From a virus: a stretch of 31,614 bases of DNA. The position numbers were made by a program, and so were the translations under genes. The stretch lies in the IMG/VR virus record IMGVR_UViG_3300028598_000004, positions 1 through 31,614 of that record; one strand, given 5' to 3'. The notes under the pieces were generated by a model. The model saw nothing but the letters and a program-made list of their open reading frames with translations, made no database searches and was not told where the DNA came from. Shown here piece by piece: positions 6,119-14,269 of the stretch; within the stretch, counting starts at the first letter, position 1; each line of letters opens with the position of its first letter.

Positions 6119-6309
6119 ATCATTTTCACTTTAGCGGCAATATTAACATAACTGAAATAGATGTTTGTGATGGTAGAGGTATCACTACAAAAATAGTACT
6201 TAAAGAACCTATAACAATTAAACCAACTGATAGTCTAGCAGTACAGTATGATGAAATGACTAGAAAAGTTGTATTGTGCATTAACGGTGAACCACATGAA
6301 ACCATATGA
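6115..6309 (+). CDS. Small beta-rich phage protein, unknown (64 aa)
   Basis: ATG 6115 is coupled to the stop of the membrane peptide by a 4-nt ATGA overlap. A longer reading from 6046 would run through that peptide gene in another frame and has no ribosome site. The protein starts MNHFHFSGNINITEI and consists of short alternating strands (TKIVLKEPITIKP, TRKVVLCINGEP), likely a compact beta sheet. It overlaps the helicase start by 14 nt. No recognised motif is visible; it may be a helicase partner. Confidence 0.6.
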   Translation: MNHFHFSGNINITEIDVCDGRGITTKIVLKEPITIKPTDSLAVQYDEMTRKVVLCINGEPHETI

Positions 6310-7537
6310 TCATCAACTAGAGTTAGCTAATGAAGGCTATGACATACTGAAAGAACACATGATAGTGTATCTTGCTACAGAAGAACGCACAGGAAAGACT
6401 CTTGCATCTATATTGATAGCTGAGATGTGTGACAATATCAAGTCTGTATTAGTCCTAACAAAGTTAGGAAAAAACAGGAAAGTAATAAAAGGCTGGAAAG
6501 ACACACTTAAAGCGTTTCCACATGACAAAAAGTACACTGTTGTTAACTACCATCAGATGTACAAAGTTAGTCGTCATGATCTTTTAATACTAGATGAAGC
6601 ACACAATTATATCAGTGGTTGTCCTGATCAGCCTGCTATGCATAAGCATATACAACAATGGCTTAGTCCTCAAGTACCTATTATATACTTGTCAGCTACT
6701 CCACATGCTCAAGGCTATCAGATGTTGTATCATCAGTTTTCACTTAGCACATGGTCCCCATGGCGAAGGTATAAAAACTTTCGTCAATGGTTTAGTCATT
6801 ACGGTATTCCTACTGATATATACGTTAATCAGAAGAGACGTGCTATATACACTAATACACATGAAGATTTAGTCTTACCTGATATTAACCATCTCTTTAT
6901 AACTAGAACGCGTAAAGAACTTGGTTTCCCTCATGAGCCTATTGATAAGCTACATTATATAGAACTTGATCAAAGTACTAAAGAGATATATAATGAGCTC
7001 ATAAAAGATAAGGTTTATGAATGGGGTGAGAACGCTTTAGTATGTGATGTGCCTATTAAGTTGCGGTCATCATTACATATGCTTGAAGGTGGTGTAGCTA
7101 AAACTCATGTCTCAGCTGTAAAAACAAATGGTGAGGCGTACTTAAAGCCAGTATTTCACATATTTAATAATACAGAGAAGATTGACTATATTATGTCCAC
7201 ATGGGGTGATACAGAAGACCTTGTGATCTATTATCAATACATCGCAGAAGGAGCTAAGCTTAGGTATTATTTTAAGAAAGCACATGTACTTCAAGGTACT
7301 TCTAATGCAGAAGGCATTGATCTAGCTCATGTAGAAACTATTATAGTCTATTCACAGGACTTCTCTACAGCACGACACTCACAACGTAGAGCAAGACAAG
7401 CTGCGAAGCACCGAGATAAACCAATTACAGTACATTTCCTGTTAGTTAAAGAAGCTGTTAGTGCACAAGTGTACAAGACAGTGTCTATTAACAAGCAGAA
7501 CTTCGTTGACTCAGTATTTGAAAGGAAACTATTATGA
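6296..7537 (+). CDS. Superfamily 2 DNA helicase / translocase (413 aa)
   Basis: The start chosen is ATG 6296 (MKPYDHQLELA) with GGTGA 5 nt upstream; a TTG at 6269 in frame is less likely. A Q-motif-like YDHQ lies near residue 4, motif I is EERTGKT (K34, T35), motif II is DEAH (100-103), motif III is SAT (133-135) and motif VI is QRRARQ (363-368). The R-T-G-K-T P-loop and the QRRARQ arginine fingers resemble SNF2/DEAD-type phage helicases such as those beside RecB-like exonucleases. It would use ATP to move on or unwind DNA, probably in recombination-dependent replication with the exonuclease. Its stop overlaps the next tiny gene by ATGA. Confidence 0.9.
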   Translation: MKPYDHQLELANEGYDILKEHMIVYLATEERTGKTLASILIAEMCDNIKSVLVLTKLGKNRKVIKGWKDTLKAFPHDKKYTVVNYHQMYKVSRHDLLILDEAHNYISGCPDQPAMHKHIQQWLSPQVPIIYLSATPHAQGYQMLYHQFSLSTWSPWRRYKNFRQWFSHYGIPTDIYVNQKRRAIYTNTHEDLVLPDINHLFITRTRKELGFPHEPIDKLHYIELDQSTKEIYNELIKDKVYEWGENALVCDVPIKLRSSLHMLEGGVAKTHVSAVKTNGEAYLKPVFHIFNNTEKIDYIMSTWGDTEDLVIYYQYIAEGAKLRYYFKKAHVLQGTSNAEGIDLAHVETIIVYSQDFSTARHSQRRARQAAKHRDKPITVHFLLVKEAVSAQVYKTVSINKQNFVDSVFERKLL

Positions 7538-7623
7538 AAGTAGAAAAATTCATTGGTGGTCTTATACTTATGGTATTAGGCATTGCTACAATATTTTGGT
7601 TAATAGATCAGGTGATTGCATGA
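7534..7623 (+). CDS. Tiny single-pass membrane peptide (29 aa)
   Basis: ATG 7534 and TGA 7621-7623 overlap the helicase and the ligase by ATGA at both ends, with GAAAGGAA upstream as ribosome site. The product begins with a short charged stretch, MKVEKF, followed by an uninterrupted hydrophobic helix (IGGLILMVLGIATIFWLI) and DQVIA, giving one membrane span with a short inside N-terminus. It is the second tiny membrane gene inserted in the replication block (compare 6023-6118), and the two are not obviously alike in sequence. Function unknown. Confidence 0.62.
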   Translation: MKVEKFIGGLILMVLGIATIFWLIDQVIA

Positions 7624-8477
7624 AAGGCATGAAAGGTCAAGTAGTCCATCCAGACAAGCTTAAATTCCCACTTGGTGCGGAACGCAAGTTCGATGGTGTT
7701 AGGTTACACACGTTTGTTAGAGACGGTAAGGTTAGGTTCTACACGTACAACGGCAATAGGATACCACTTCCTAGGTTAGAAGCTCAGTTAGCTAAAGCAC
7801 CTACTAACACCATGCTGGACACTGAGATAGTATATAGAGACGGTTCTATGAAGTACCGTTCTAAGGTGTCAGGCATGATGAACTCAGCAAGGCAAGGCGG
7901 ACGTATTGATGAGCGTGAACTAACACTACACGCCTTTGACTCTATGCCCATACATGAATGGGATGCTAAGAGATGTAGTCAATTGTCTGTAGCACGATAT
8001 GCTGAGACTATGAAGATAGTACACGGTCTTGGTATGGACGCTCAAGTTAACCATGCTACAAGTCAGATAGTTAGGTCTGTAGAAGAAGTAGACAAACTGT
8101 CAGAAGACTTGTGGTTAATGGGCTATGAAGGGCTGATGCTTAAGGAGTTTAACCATAGGTATACGTTCACTAAGTCACGACTGTGGGCTAAGGTTAAGCA
8201 AGTCAAGACAGCTGATCTCATGTGCTACGACACGACAGAGGGTACTGGTTGGGCTGAGGGTTTGATTGGTGCACTTAAACTAATGGGTATTGTTGAAGGC
8301 AAGAATATCAAGGTTAAGACTGGCTCAGGTCTCACAGTTAATGATAGGCATAGACCAGCAAGTTATTATGTCGGCAACACTATTGAGATGAAGTATAACT
8401 CAGTGACTTGTGATGCTATTACAGGTCAGTATTCACTCTTCTCTCCTCGCTATGTGATGGTGAGATTTGACAAATGA
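7620..8477 (+). CDS. ATP-dependent DNA ligase, short form (285 aa)
   Basis: The start chosen is ATG 7620, coupled to the previous stop; the frame is open upstream to 7461 but that part overlaps the helicase. Motif I is ERKFDGVR with the AMP-accepting Lys23. Motif III is LDTEIV near residue 75, motif IV is YEGLMLK (E170) and motif V is LWAKVK (K191, K193). The C-terminal OB-fold region follows with TGSGLT and GNTIEMKYN. The protein joins nicks by the ligase-AMP route and seals Okazaki fragments and repair nicks. It is 285 aa against 359 in T7, because only about 20 residues precede the nucleotidyltransferase motif I. Confidence 0.93.
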   Translation: MKGMKGQVVHPDKLKFPLGAERKFDGVRLHTFVRDGKVRFYTYNGNRIPLPRLEAQLAKAPTNTMLDTEIVYRDGSMKYRSKVSGMMNSARQGGRIDERELTLHAFDSMPIHEWDAKRCSQLSVARYAETMKIVHGLGMDAQVNHATSQIVRSVEEVDKLSEDLWLMGYEGLMLKEFNHRYTFTKSRLWAKVKQVKTADLMCYDTTEGTGWAEGLIGALKLMGIVEGKNIKVKTGSGLTVNDRHRPASYYVGNTIEMKYNSVTCDAITGQYSLFSPRYVMVRFDK

Positions 8478-8788
8478 AAGAGCAAGCAATACAAGCCAAA
8501 GTACTGAAGTTCTTAAAAGGTAAGGGTTTTGCTAACTGTAAGATCATATCAGCTAACAAAGCTGGTATACTTGATATAATAGGTTGTGAACCACCACATG
8601 GCAGGTACTGGGAAATAGAAGCGAAGACGCCCACTGGGAAGGCGTCTAAGCTTCAAGAACATAGAGTCAGAGAGATACACCGAGCCGGTGGTGTATCTTT
8701 CATCTTCTATGGTTACGAGGACTTTCTAGTTAAGTTTAATGAGTGTACCGTCGTCCATACCAATAACGACGTAACCCTTGTTGATTAA
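8474..8788 (+). CDS. VRR-NUC domain nuclease (104 aa)
   Basis: Starts by ATGA overlap with the ligase. The VRR-NUC pattern is seen as GILDIIGCEPPHGRYWEIEA, then KTPTGKASKLQEHRV: the Asp of the G-x-x-D block, the E-x-K of the metal site (residues E51 and K53), then the G-K-x-S-x-x-Q motif. Stand-alone phage VRR-NUC proteins are structure-specific nucleases thought to cut branched or Holliday-type DNA, so this fits the repair and resolution block. The last 20 or so residues are coded in the part that overlaps, on the opposite strand, the end of the giant virion gene. Confidence 0.87.
   Translation: MKEQAIQAKVLKFLKGKGFANCKIISANKAGILDIIGCEPPHGRYWEIEAKTPTGKASKLQEHRVREIHRAGGVSFIFYGYEDFLVKFNECTVVHTNNDVTLVD
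8673..8698. other. Perfect inverted repeat at the convergence of the two arms
   Basis: AGATACACC (8673-8681) and GGTGTATCT (8690-8698) form a 9-bp perfect stem with an 8-nt loop. It is inside the VRR-NUC reading frame and, on the minus strand, 28 nt past the stop of the 1847-aa gene. In the minus direction it is followed by a pyrimidine-rich run without a T-tract, so it is at best a weak terminator for late transcription. It may instead be chance or a stop aided by other factors. Confidence 0.35.
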
Positions 8789-11700
8789 CCTTGCTTTATC
8801 AGTCTTACTAAGTTTAGTTAAGTCAGTACCATCCTTAATGATTTTAGAAGCAACTTCTGCAACTGCTATACGATGAACTGGTATACTGTCTGTCTCAACA
8901 GCACCTTCACTGTTTTGTGCAGACAGTCTACCACTCTTATCTTTGAACACCTTTATCTTAGTGTCAACCCTACCAGCATGCTTCTCAGCTGCAGCTTGTT
9001 CAGATAGTCTCTTTAGTGCTCCAGTAAGAGCAGCATCTTCCTTCGCTGTATCTAATGCATTCTGCACGTTAGTTGGATCCAACGGATCTTTTAGTAACTT
9101 AGTAGCAATCCTAACTAACGCAGAAGCATCACCTCTTGAAGTACCGGCTAACGTAGAAGCCTTATTGAAGATGGAACTGGCAATAGCAAACTGTGCTCTT
9201 ACAAAAGGATTAGTTGTCAAGTAACTAGTGAACGCATCTTCTGTGATCGTGCCTTTAGCAGCAATAGACAGTCGTACATCATTCTTGTACACCTCACCAA
9301 ACATCTCGGCCATCTCTCTAACAGCTTTTGCTTCCGGCCAAAGGAATTCAAAGTGTCCTAACTCTTCAGCTAACTGTGGAAACATGATTGCTTCAAAGCC
9401 TTGGCCTTTATTGAACGTGTGTTTCTCAACTAACTTGTTCATTACTAGAGCTTCTACCTTAGGTTGTATCTCTAGTGGTAACTGCTTAACAAATGACTGA
9501 TATGAACCATCTAGTGATCTACCGAACTTAACTAAAGTATTCGCAACCTTCTCTTCATCAAGCCCTGTAGTATAATACTTACTACCTTCTTTTCTGGTTA
9601 GCGTTCTATATAAGCCAGTCTTCTGAAGCTCATGCATCTCTTTAGCATCCATCAAGGCTCCCCAGTAGTTTTCTAACCACTGCTCGCCGCCAGGACCCAT
9701 ACGTTTGGACACAGCTTCTATCTCTTGGTCAATGCTTTCTAACATGCCATTAAGCTGGTTCCTAGTGTACTTTGGATTTCTTGGATCATCATACAGTTGC
9801 TGTACTTTATCACGGAAATCTAGTAAGCCACCAAAGGAGCGATCATCTGACTCCATACGAAGCTTCTCTAACTTCTTAGCAACTGATAGACCTTCAACTC
9901 CAGGTATTGAACCATCATACAGTTGATTGATGTAATCCTCTTTCATGTTAAAGCCGTAACCAGGTTCATACTTCGTGGTCTTGACTTTGTTTTTGAACTG
10001 AGGTAATACATTAGCTTTATTACCAGCACTATAACCTGCTGGTGTTAAGTCATTACCTGCTTGCTTCACTTGAGCAAGATTAGCCTCAGTCTCTTCAACC
10101 CATCTAGGTATGGCTTCAAGCAACTCCTCAACTGTATGTTTCTTACCGTGTACACTTAGTAGATCTTCTGTTACCTTACCCATCATGATAGCACGGTCGT
10201 GGATGTCATTACCAATAACAGCACCAGCACCAGGATTTTTATTAGCTATACCTTTTACTATCTCATCACCACCAAATCTAGTAACTGGTATAACTGCAAT
10301 GGCCTGCTCTTTCTCTCTCTTCGCAGTTGTCTTAACGTATCTTCTTGGACTGTACCAAGCACGCTCTAATACAGGTGCCTTTTTATTATTTAAGTGCTCC
10401 CACTTCTTAACAACCTCTCTTATCTCTGCTTTAGAAAGACCAGTCATTTTATTTAGTATATCGAAAGCACCTTCTACGTTACCATCAATTAAGTGATTGT
10501 AACCTTTTATTAACTGTTTTGCAAGTCCACCACCTAAAACACCAACGCCTATACCAATTGCATCACCAACAATAGATAGTTCTGCTGCACCAATAGCTCT
10601 ATCAACCGTAGTCTTCCAGTTGAAGTCTTCTTCTTGCCTAATATCAACTTCAAGCTGATCAGCCAATGAACCAGTTACAGCACCTACCATTGTCCAACCA
10701 CCTATAACACCCCATTGTACATATTTAGCAGCTGGATGTGGAACGCCGTTAATCCATCTTGTCATCTTCTGAGCTTTCTGAGCACCATACATAGCACCCA
10801 TTAAACCACCAACATCCATGTACTTTTCACCAGCTATACTTTGCATAGTAGATGGTGTTGCTGGCCACCAGAGTAACTCACCAGTCTCAGGATGCGGTAA
10901 CTTAACGTACCATTCGTCAGTTGCTAATGTCTGGTTACCAATCTTCTGACCTTGACCCTTCTGTAACTCTAAACCATTCTCAGCACCTTTCTTAACAACA
11001 AACTCAGTTAGTTTCTGATCTTGGTCAGCACGCCATGCGGCAGCCATGTTGTTACCAAACCCTTTAGCCATGAAAGAAAAGATCTTCCAGTTGTCTCTCA
11101 GGTTGACGTAGTCAGCAACTTGACCAGTTATCTCATTTAATGAAAGTCTCTCAGAATCTATCTCAGCTTGAAACTCTGCGTACTCTTCTGGATTATCTTT
11201 CCAGTATGCTTCTTGATAGATAGCATCAATACCACTAGGAGTGCTAGGATCAACCTCTAATTCAATAGCAATGTCTTTGATAGTGTCAGGAGTCAGTGTC
11301 TTATAACTAAGACCTCTGCCTCTACTTATATCATCTCGCATTAGATCATATTGCGATGCTAACGGTGCTGCTCTGTCATCACTACGTGGTCCTTCATGCG
11401 TAGCAAAATCAGCAGGATCCATTCCTCTAATTTTATTTTCAAATGCTTCTTGGTAATAAGCATCAATTTCTTCTGGAGTAACACCATGAGCTATAGCATC
11501 TTCTTTACGAGCTGCTTCATCTGTATCAGTTTTAGGATTCTCTGCTCTATATGCTTCGTATTCTGCTGGAGTAATGCCATTAGCAAGTGCTAACTCTCTT
11601 TCATCTTCCATATCTGTATTAGCAAATGCAGGTACAGTTAAAACACCAGAACCACCAGTAACCTTAGCTACTTTCTTTCCTGTAGGAAGTTTCATTTTTA

Positions 11701-14269
11701 AGTATCCATCTTCTTCAACTATTTCACCTTTGAATCTCTTAGCTAAGCTCTTGAACTTATTATACCAGATGCCACCTTTCTCATATTGTTTCTGTGGTCG
11801 ATTACCTCTACCTATATAACCAACACCATCAGGTTTTGATGTAAGCCATACTTCTGTCTGGCCATTTTTAATAGCATGTACAATCTCTTCTTGAAGCGCT
11901 TGCTTCTGCCAATCAAAGTCCAACCTAAACTTATTTGCATCGGGAAACTTCTCTAACGGCTTAAGCTCTTTCATACCGTCGTCAATCTTCTTATTGAAGA
12001 GTGTGTTTGCTTCAGCAATAAGATTAATTTTATCTTCTATATGAATAATATCGTCAGCTTCTTTTATAATATCTTTAAAGTCTTCATGTCTCTTAGCACC
12101 TTTATATGGCTGTAGGTCTACACCATACTTCTCGCTAAGTTCACTAAGAGTTTCTACTACTGCATTTGCATTGAGTTCGCCTTCTTCTTTAGATATACCT
12201 CGACCGCCAATAATACGAGCTTTGCGTTCTTCTGGAGTGACACGATACTTAGTAGCATCTTGTCGTTCTAATATCATCTCGCCTCTTTCACGAGCAAGGT
12301 GCTTTTTATAGATTGAGTCTAAGTTCTTAGTTTCATCTATAAGATCGCGTACTTGCGGCATTGTTCTGTTAATTCTATTAGCGATCTCTTCTACTACTTC
12401 AGTAGATGCCTCTAAATATTGATTATTATAATTAGCCCTTAATTCTGATAAGAATTGTACAGTTTCATCTGAATAGCCTTTACCTATTGCTTTATCAGGC
12501 CATAATTGATGAACTAGTGTATCTCTTACATTAGTTAGACTATAATTATCTTTGATTGCTATATTAAAGCCAATCTCATTATTAATCTCTTCTATGACCT
12601 TGTTGTTTGTTTTATTTCTCAGTTTTATAATTTCAGGACTATTAGTATTATAACGACTAGTACCTCCAGGACCTTTTAAACCAACGACATCAAAAGTCAT
12701 ATCCGCTGCAACTGGACCTTCTTTCCACTCATTTATAGCTTTAGCCCTATTACCTGCCATTGAATTGGATATGTCAGATTGCACTTCCTGAATGCGATGT
12801 ACACCAGCTTTGGGACTGTCTGTACGTGTAAAGAATATACCACCCCAGTTGTGTACATCTCTGTTATAACCCTTACGATCTACTGTTGGATCGTTATAAG
12901 CTTTAATAGCATATGTAGCATCATCAGTATCAGGCAATGTTGCTTCTCTAAATGCATCGGCTTCAAAGTCGTACCTAACATTACTTTGTACTTGACGTGT
13001 ATTATAGTTAGGTATAGTGATAGTCTCATCACCAGCTTCTACATGGACTCTTAGATTGTCATAAGACTGTTGAAGTTTATCTAAATGCTCTATTTTATCA
13101 GGATCTCTTTCAACAGCTTTAACGTCCATAAGAAATCTAGCTACTGATTCTGGATTATCAACATCTGGTGGACGCCAATTACGTTCATTTGCTATACGCG
13201 CGAATTCTTCTCCAGCATTGTCTACAAACTCTTGAGTAGTTCTAGTGAGATCTATTGTCTCAACAGTAGTTCTACTGAGATTATGGATATCAGTTTGCAA
13301 GTCTAACAGTTCTTCGAAGTTCTCAGCGGTGCCAAACTCTAACGTGCCATCATCTAATTGTGTTTTAATAGCTTCAACATAGTCATCAACATTCTCTAAC
13401 TCGACAGGACCATCCCAACGTACACCAAAAGTATCAATTAGTCTATTAAGACGATCACGCATAGCTCTAGGGTCTGAGCTATTAAAATCAATTAAGCGTA
13501 GTTTAAGATCTTCAAGATTTTCAGAGGAGTCTCGAAGTTTCTCTAGTTCTTCACTGTAATCTGGGTCCCATCGCTCTTCTAAGAAGTCCCCTACTTCAGC
13601 TTGCCTGTTATATAGTCGATCTAACGCAGTATCAATCCTCTCTACATCCACTGCTTCATTGTCATCAAACCCCATTACATCTTCCCACTCACGATGTAAA
13701 TTATCAAAGTTATACGTGTTATGTGCGCGTACTACATCTTGCATTTGTATGCTTGCTTTAAGTTCTTCAGCTTCTTCAATATACTCCATGTGCACGCCTT
13801 CACGTATTTCATCTCTAGCTGCAGCTGCATCATTTACTTGGAGTTGTTGCCTTTGTATATAACTATTTATATTATCAATGGTTAGTTCACCATGATCGTA
13901 ATCCCTAGTTACATATCCTTCTTGTCCTAGTAAGTCAGTCCAATGTTGTTCAGTATCTGGAGAATAACCTACACCGTCTATTGTATATGGTTTACCTTTA
14001 ACTTCTGTTACTTGCCAACCATCAGGTCTACCATTAGTTTTATAGTATTCTTGTAATTCAGGAGCACTTGAAATTTTATTTTCACTAAATAGTTTCATAT
14101 TGTTTGTCGCACGATTAATTTCTTCGTGTTTCACTTTACCGACAGCACTATTCACTATTTCATTAGGATTACCTTTAGGACTATTTTGTGTAAACCAATC
14201 AAGATGTTCTGCCCAAGCTGACTTAACAACTACACCTAACTTTTTAGCAGGAATTATTAATGCACTCAT
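8726..14269 (-). CDS. Giant internal virion / ejection-type protein with polyvalent-protein-like motifs (1847 aa)
   Basis: The last gene of the minus arm starts by an ATGA overlap with the portal stop. The first 450 residues are acidic and helical, with probable coiled coils. GGIFFTRTDS followed by HRIQEVQSDI (near 490-500), and later KQALQEEIVHAIKNGQTEVW with a Y/G-rich tract ending near WYNKFKSLAKRF (790-850), resemble the paired motifs of the large polyvalent proteins injected by phages and conjugative elements. Residues 900-1080 hold repeated acidic helix units (NGITPAEYEAY, HGVTPEEIDAY, GIDAIYQEAY). A glycine-rich hydrophobic stretch (about 1180-1260, with GVIGGWTMVGAVTGSL and GIGVGVLGGGLAKQL) could insert into a membrane. 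Size and position after the portal and two other internal proteins fit a T7 gp16-like role in DNA ejection. No lysozyme motif was found. The ejection role is inferred. Confidence 0.75.
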   Translation of the reverse strand: MSALIIPAKKLGVVVKSAWAEHLDWFTQNSPKGNPNEIVNSAVGKVKHEEINRATNNMKLFSENKISSAPELQEYYKTNGRPDGWQVTEVKGKPYTIDGVGYSPDTEQHWTDLLGQEGYVTRDYDHGELTIDNINSYIQRQQLQVNDAAAARDEIREGVHMEYIEEAEELKASIQMQDVVRAHNTYNFDNLHREWEDVMGFDDNEAVDVERIDTALDRLYNRQAEVGDFLEERWDPDYSEELEKLRDSSENLEDLKLRLIDFNSSDPRAMRDRLNRLIDTFGVRWDGPVELENVDDYVEAIKTQLDDGTLEFGTAENFEELLDLQTDIHNLSRTTVETIDLTRTTQEFVDNAGEEFARIANERNWRPPDVDNPESVARFLMDVKAVERDPDKIEHLDKLQQSYDNLRVHVEAGDETITIPNYNTRQVQSNVRYDFEADAFREATLPDTDDATYAIKAYNDPTVDRKGYNRDVHNWGGIFFTRTDSPKAGVHRIQEVQSDISNSMAGNRAKAINEWKEGPVAADMTFDVVGLKGPGGTSRYNTNSPEIIKLRNKTNNKVIEEINNEIGFNIAIKDNYSLTNVRDTLVHQLWPDKAIGKGYSDETVQFLSELRANYNNQYLEASTEVVEEIANRINRTMPQVRDLIDETKNLDSIYKKHLARERGEMILERQDATKYRVTPEERKARIIGGRGISKEEGELNANAVVETLSELSEKYGVDLQPYKGAKRHEDFKDIIKEADDIIHIEDKINLIAEANTLFNKKIDDGMKELKPLEKFPDANKFRLDFDWQKQALQEEIVHAIKNGQTEVWLTSKPDGVGYIGRGNRPQKQYEKGGIWYNKFKSLAKRFKGEIVEEDGYLKMKLPTGKKVAKVTGGSGVLTVPAFANTDMEDERELALANGITPAEYEAYRAENPKTDTDEAARKEDAIAHGVTPEEIDAYYQEAFENKIRGMDPADFATHEGPRSDDRAAPLASQYDLMRDDISRGRGLSYKTLTPDTIKDIAIELEVDPSTPSGIDAIYQEAYWKDNPEEYAEFQAEIDSERLSLNEITGQVADYVNLRDNWKIFSFMAKGFGNNMAAAWRADQDQKLTEFVVKKGAENGLELQKGQGQKIGNQTLATDEWYVKLPHPETGELLWWPATPSTMQSIAGEKYMDVGGLMGAMYGAQKAQKMTRWINGVPHPAAKYVQWGVIGGWTMVGAVTGSLADQLEVDIRQEEDFNWKTTVDRAIGAAELSIVGDAIGIGVGVLGGGLAKQLIKGYNHLIDGNVEGAFDILNKMTGLSKAEIREVVKKWEHLNNKKAPVLERAWYSPRRYVKTTAKREKEQAIAVIPVTRFGGDEIVKGIANKNPGAGAVIGNDIHDRAIMMGKVTEDLLSVHGKKHTVEELLEAIPRWVEETEANLAQVKQAGNDLTPAGYSAGNKANVLPQFKNKVKTTKYEPGYGFNMKEDYINQLYDGSIPGVEGLSVAKKLEKLRMESDDRSFGGLLDFRDKVQQLYDDPRNPKYTRNQLNGMLESIDQEIEAVSKRMGPGGEQWLENYWGALMDAKEMHELQKTGLYRTLTRKEGSKYYTTGLDEEKVANTLVKFGRSLDGSYQSFVKQLPLEIQPKVEALVMNKLVEKHTFNKGQGFEAIMFPQLAEELGHFEFLWPEAKAVREMAEMFGEVYKNDVRLSIAAKGTITEDAFTSYLTTNPFVRAQFAIASSIFNKASTLAGTSRGDASALVRIATKLLKDPLDPTNVQNALDTAKEDAALTGALKRLSEQAAAEKHAGRVDTKIKVFKDKSGRLSAQNSEGAVETDSIPVHRIAVAEVASKIIKDGTDLTKLSKTDKARLINKGYVVIGMDDGTLIKLN

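Noticed and set aside
8673-8698. Strong terminator for the late operon
   Set aside because: The stem is good but no T-run follows in the minus direction, so it is reported only as an inverted repeat.
11396-13054. Several plus-strand frames inside the 1847-aa gene
   Set aside because: They have no ribosome sites, coupling or recognisable domains and oppose a continuous, helical, low-complexity-acidic coding frame that produces such shadows.
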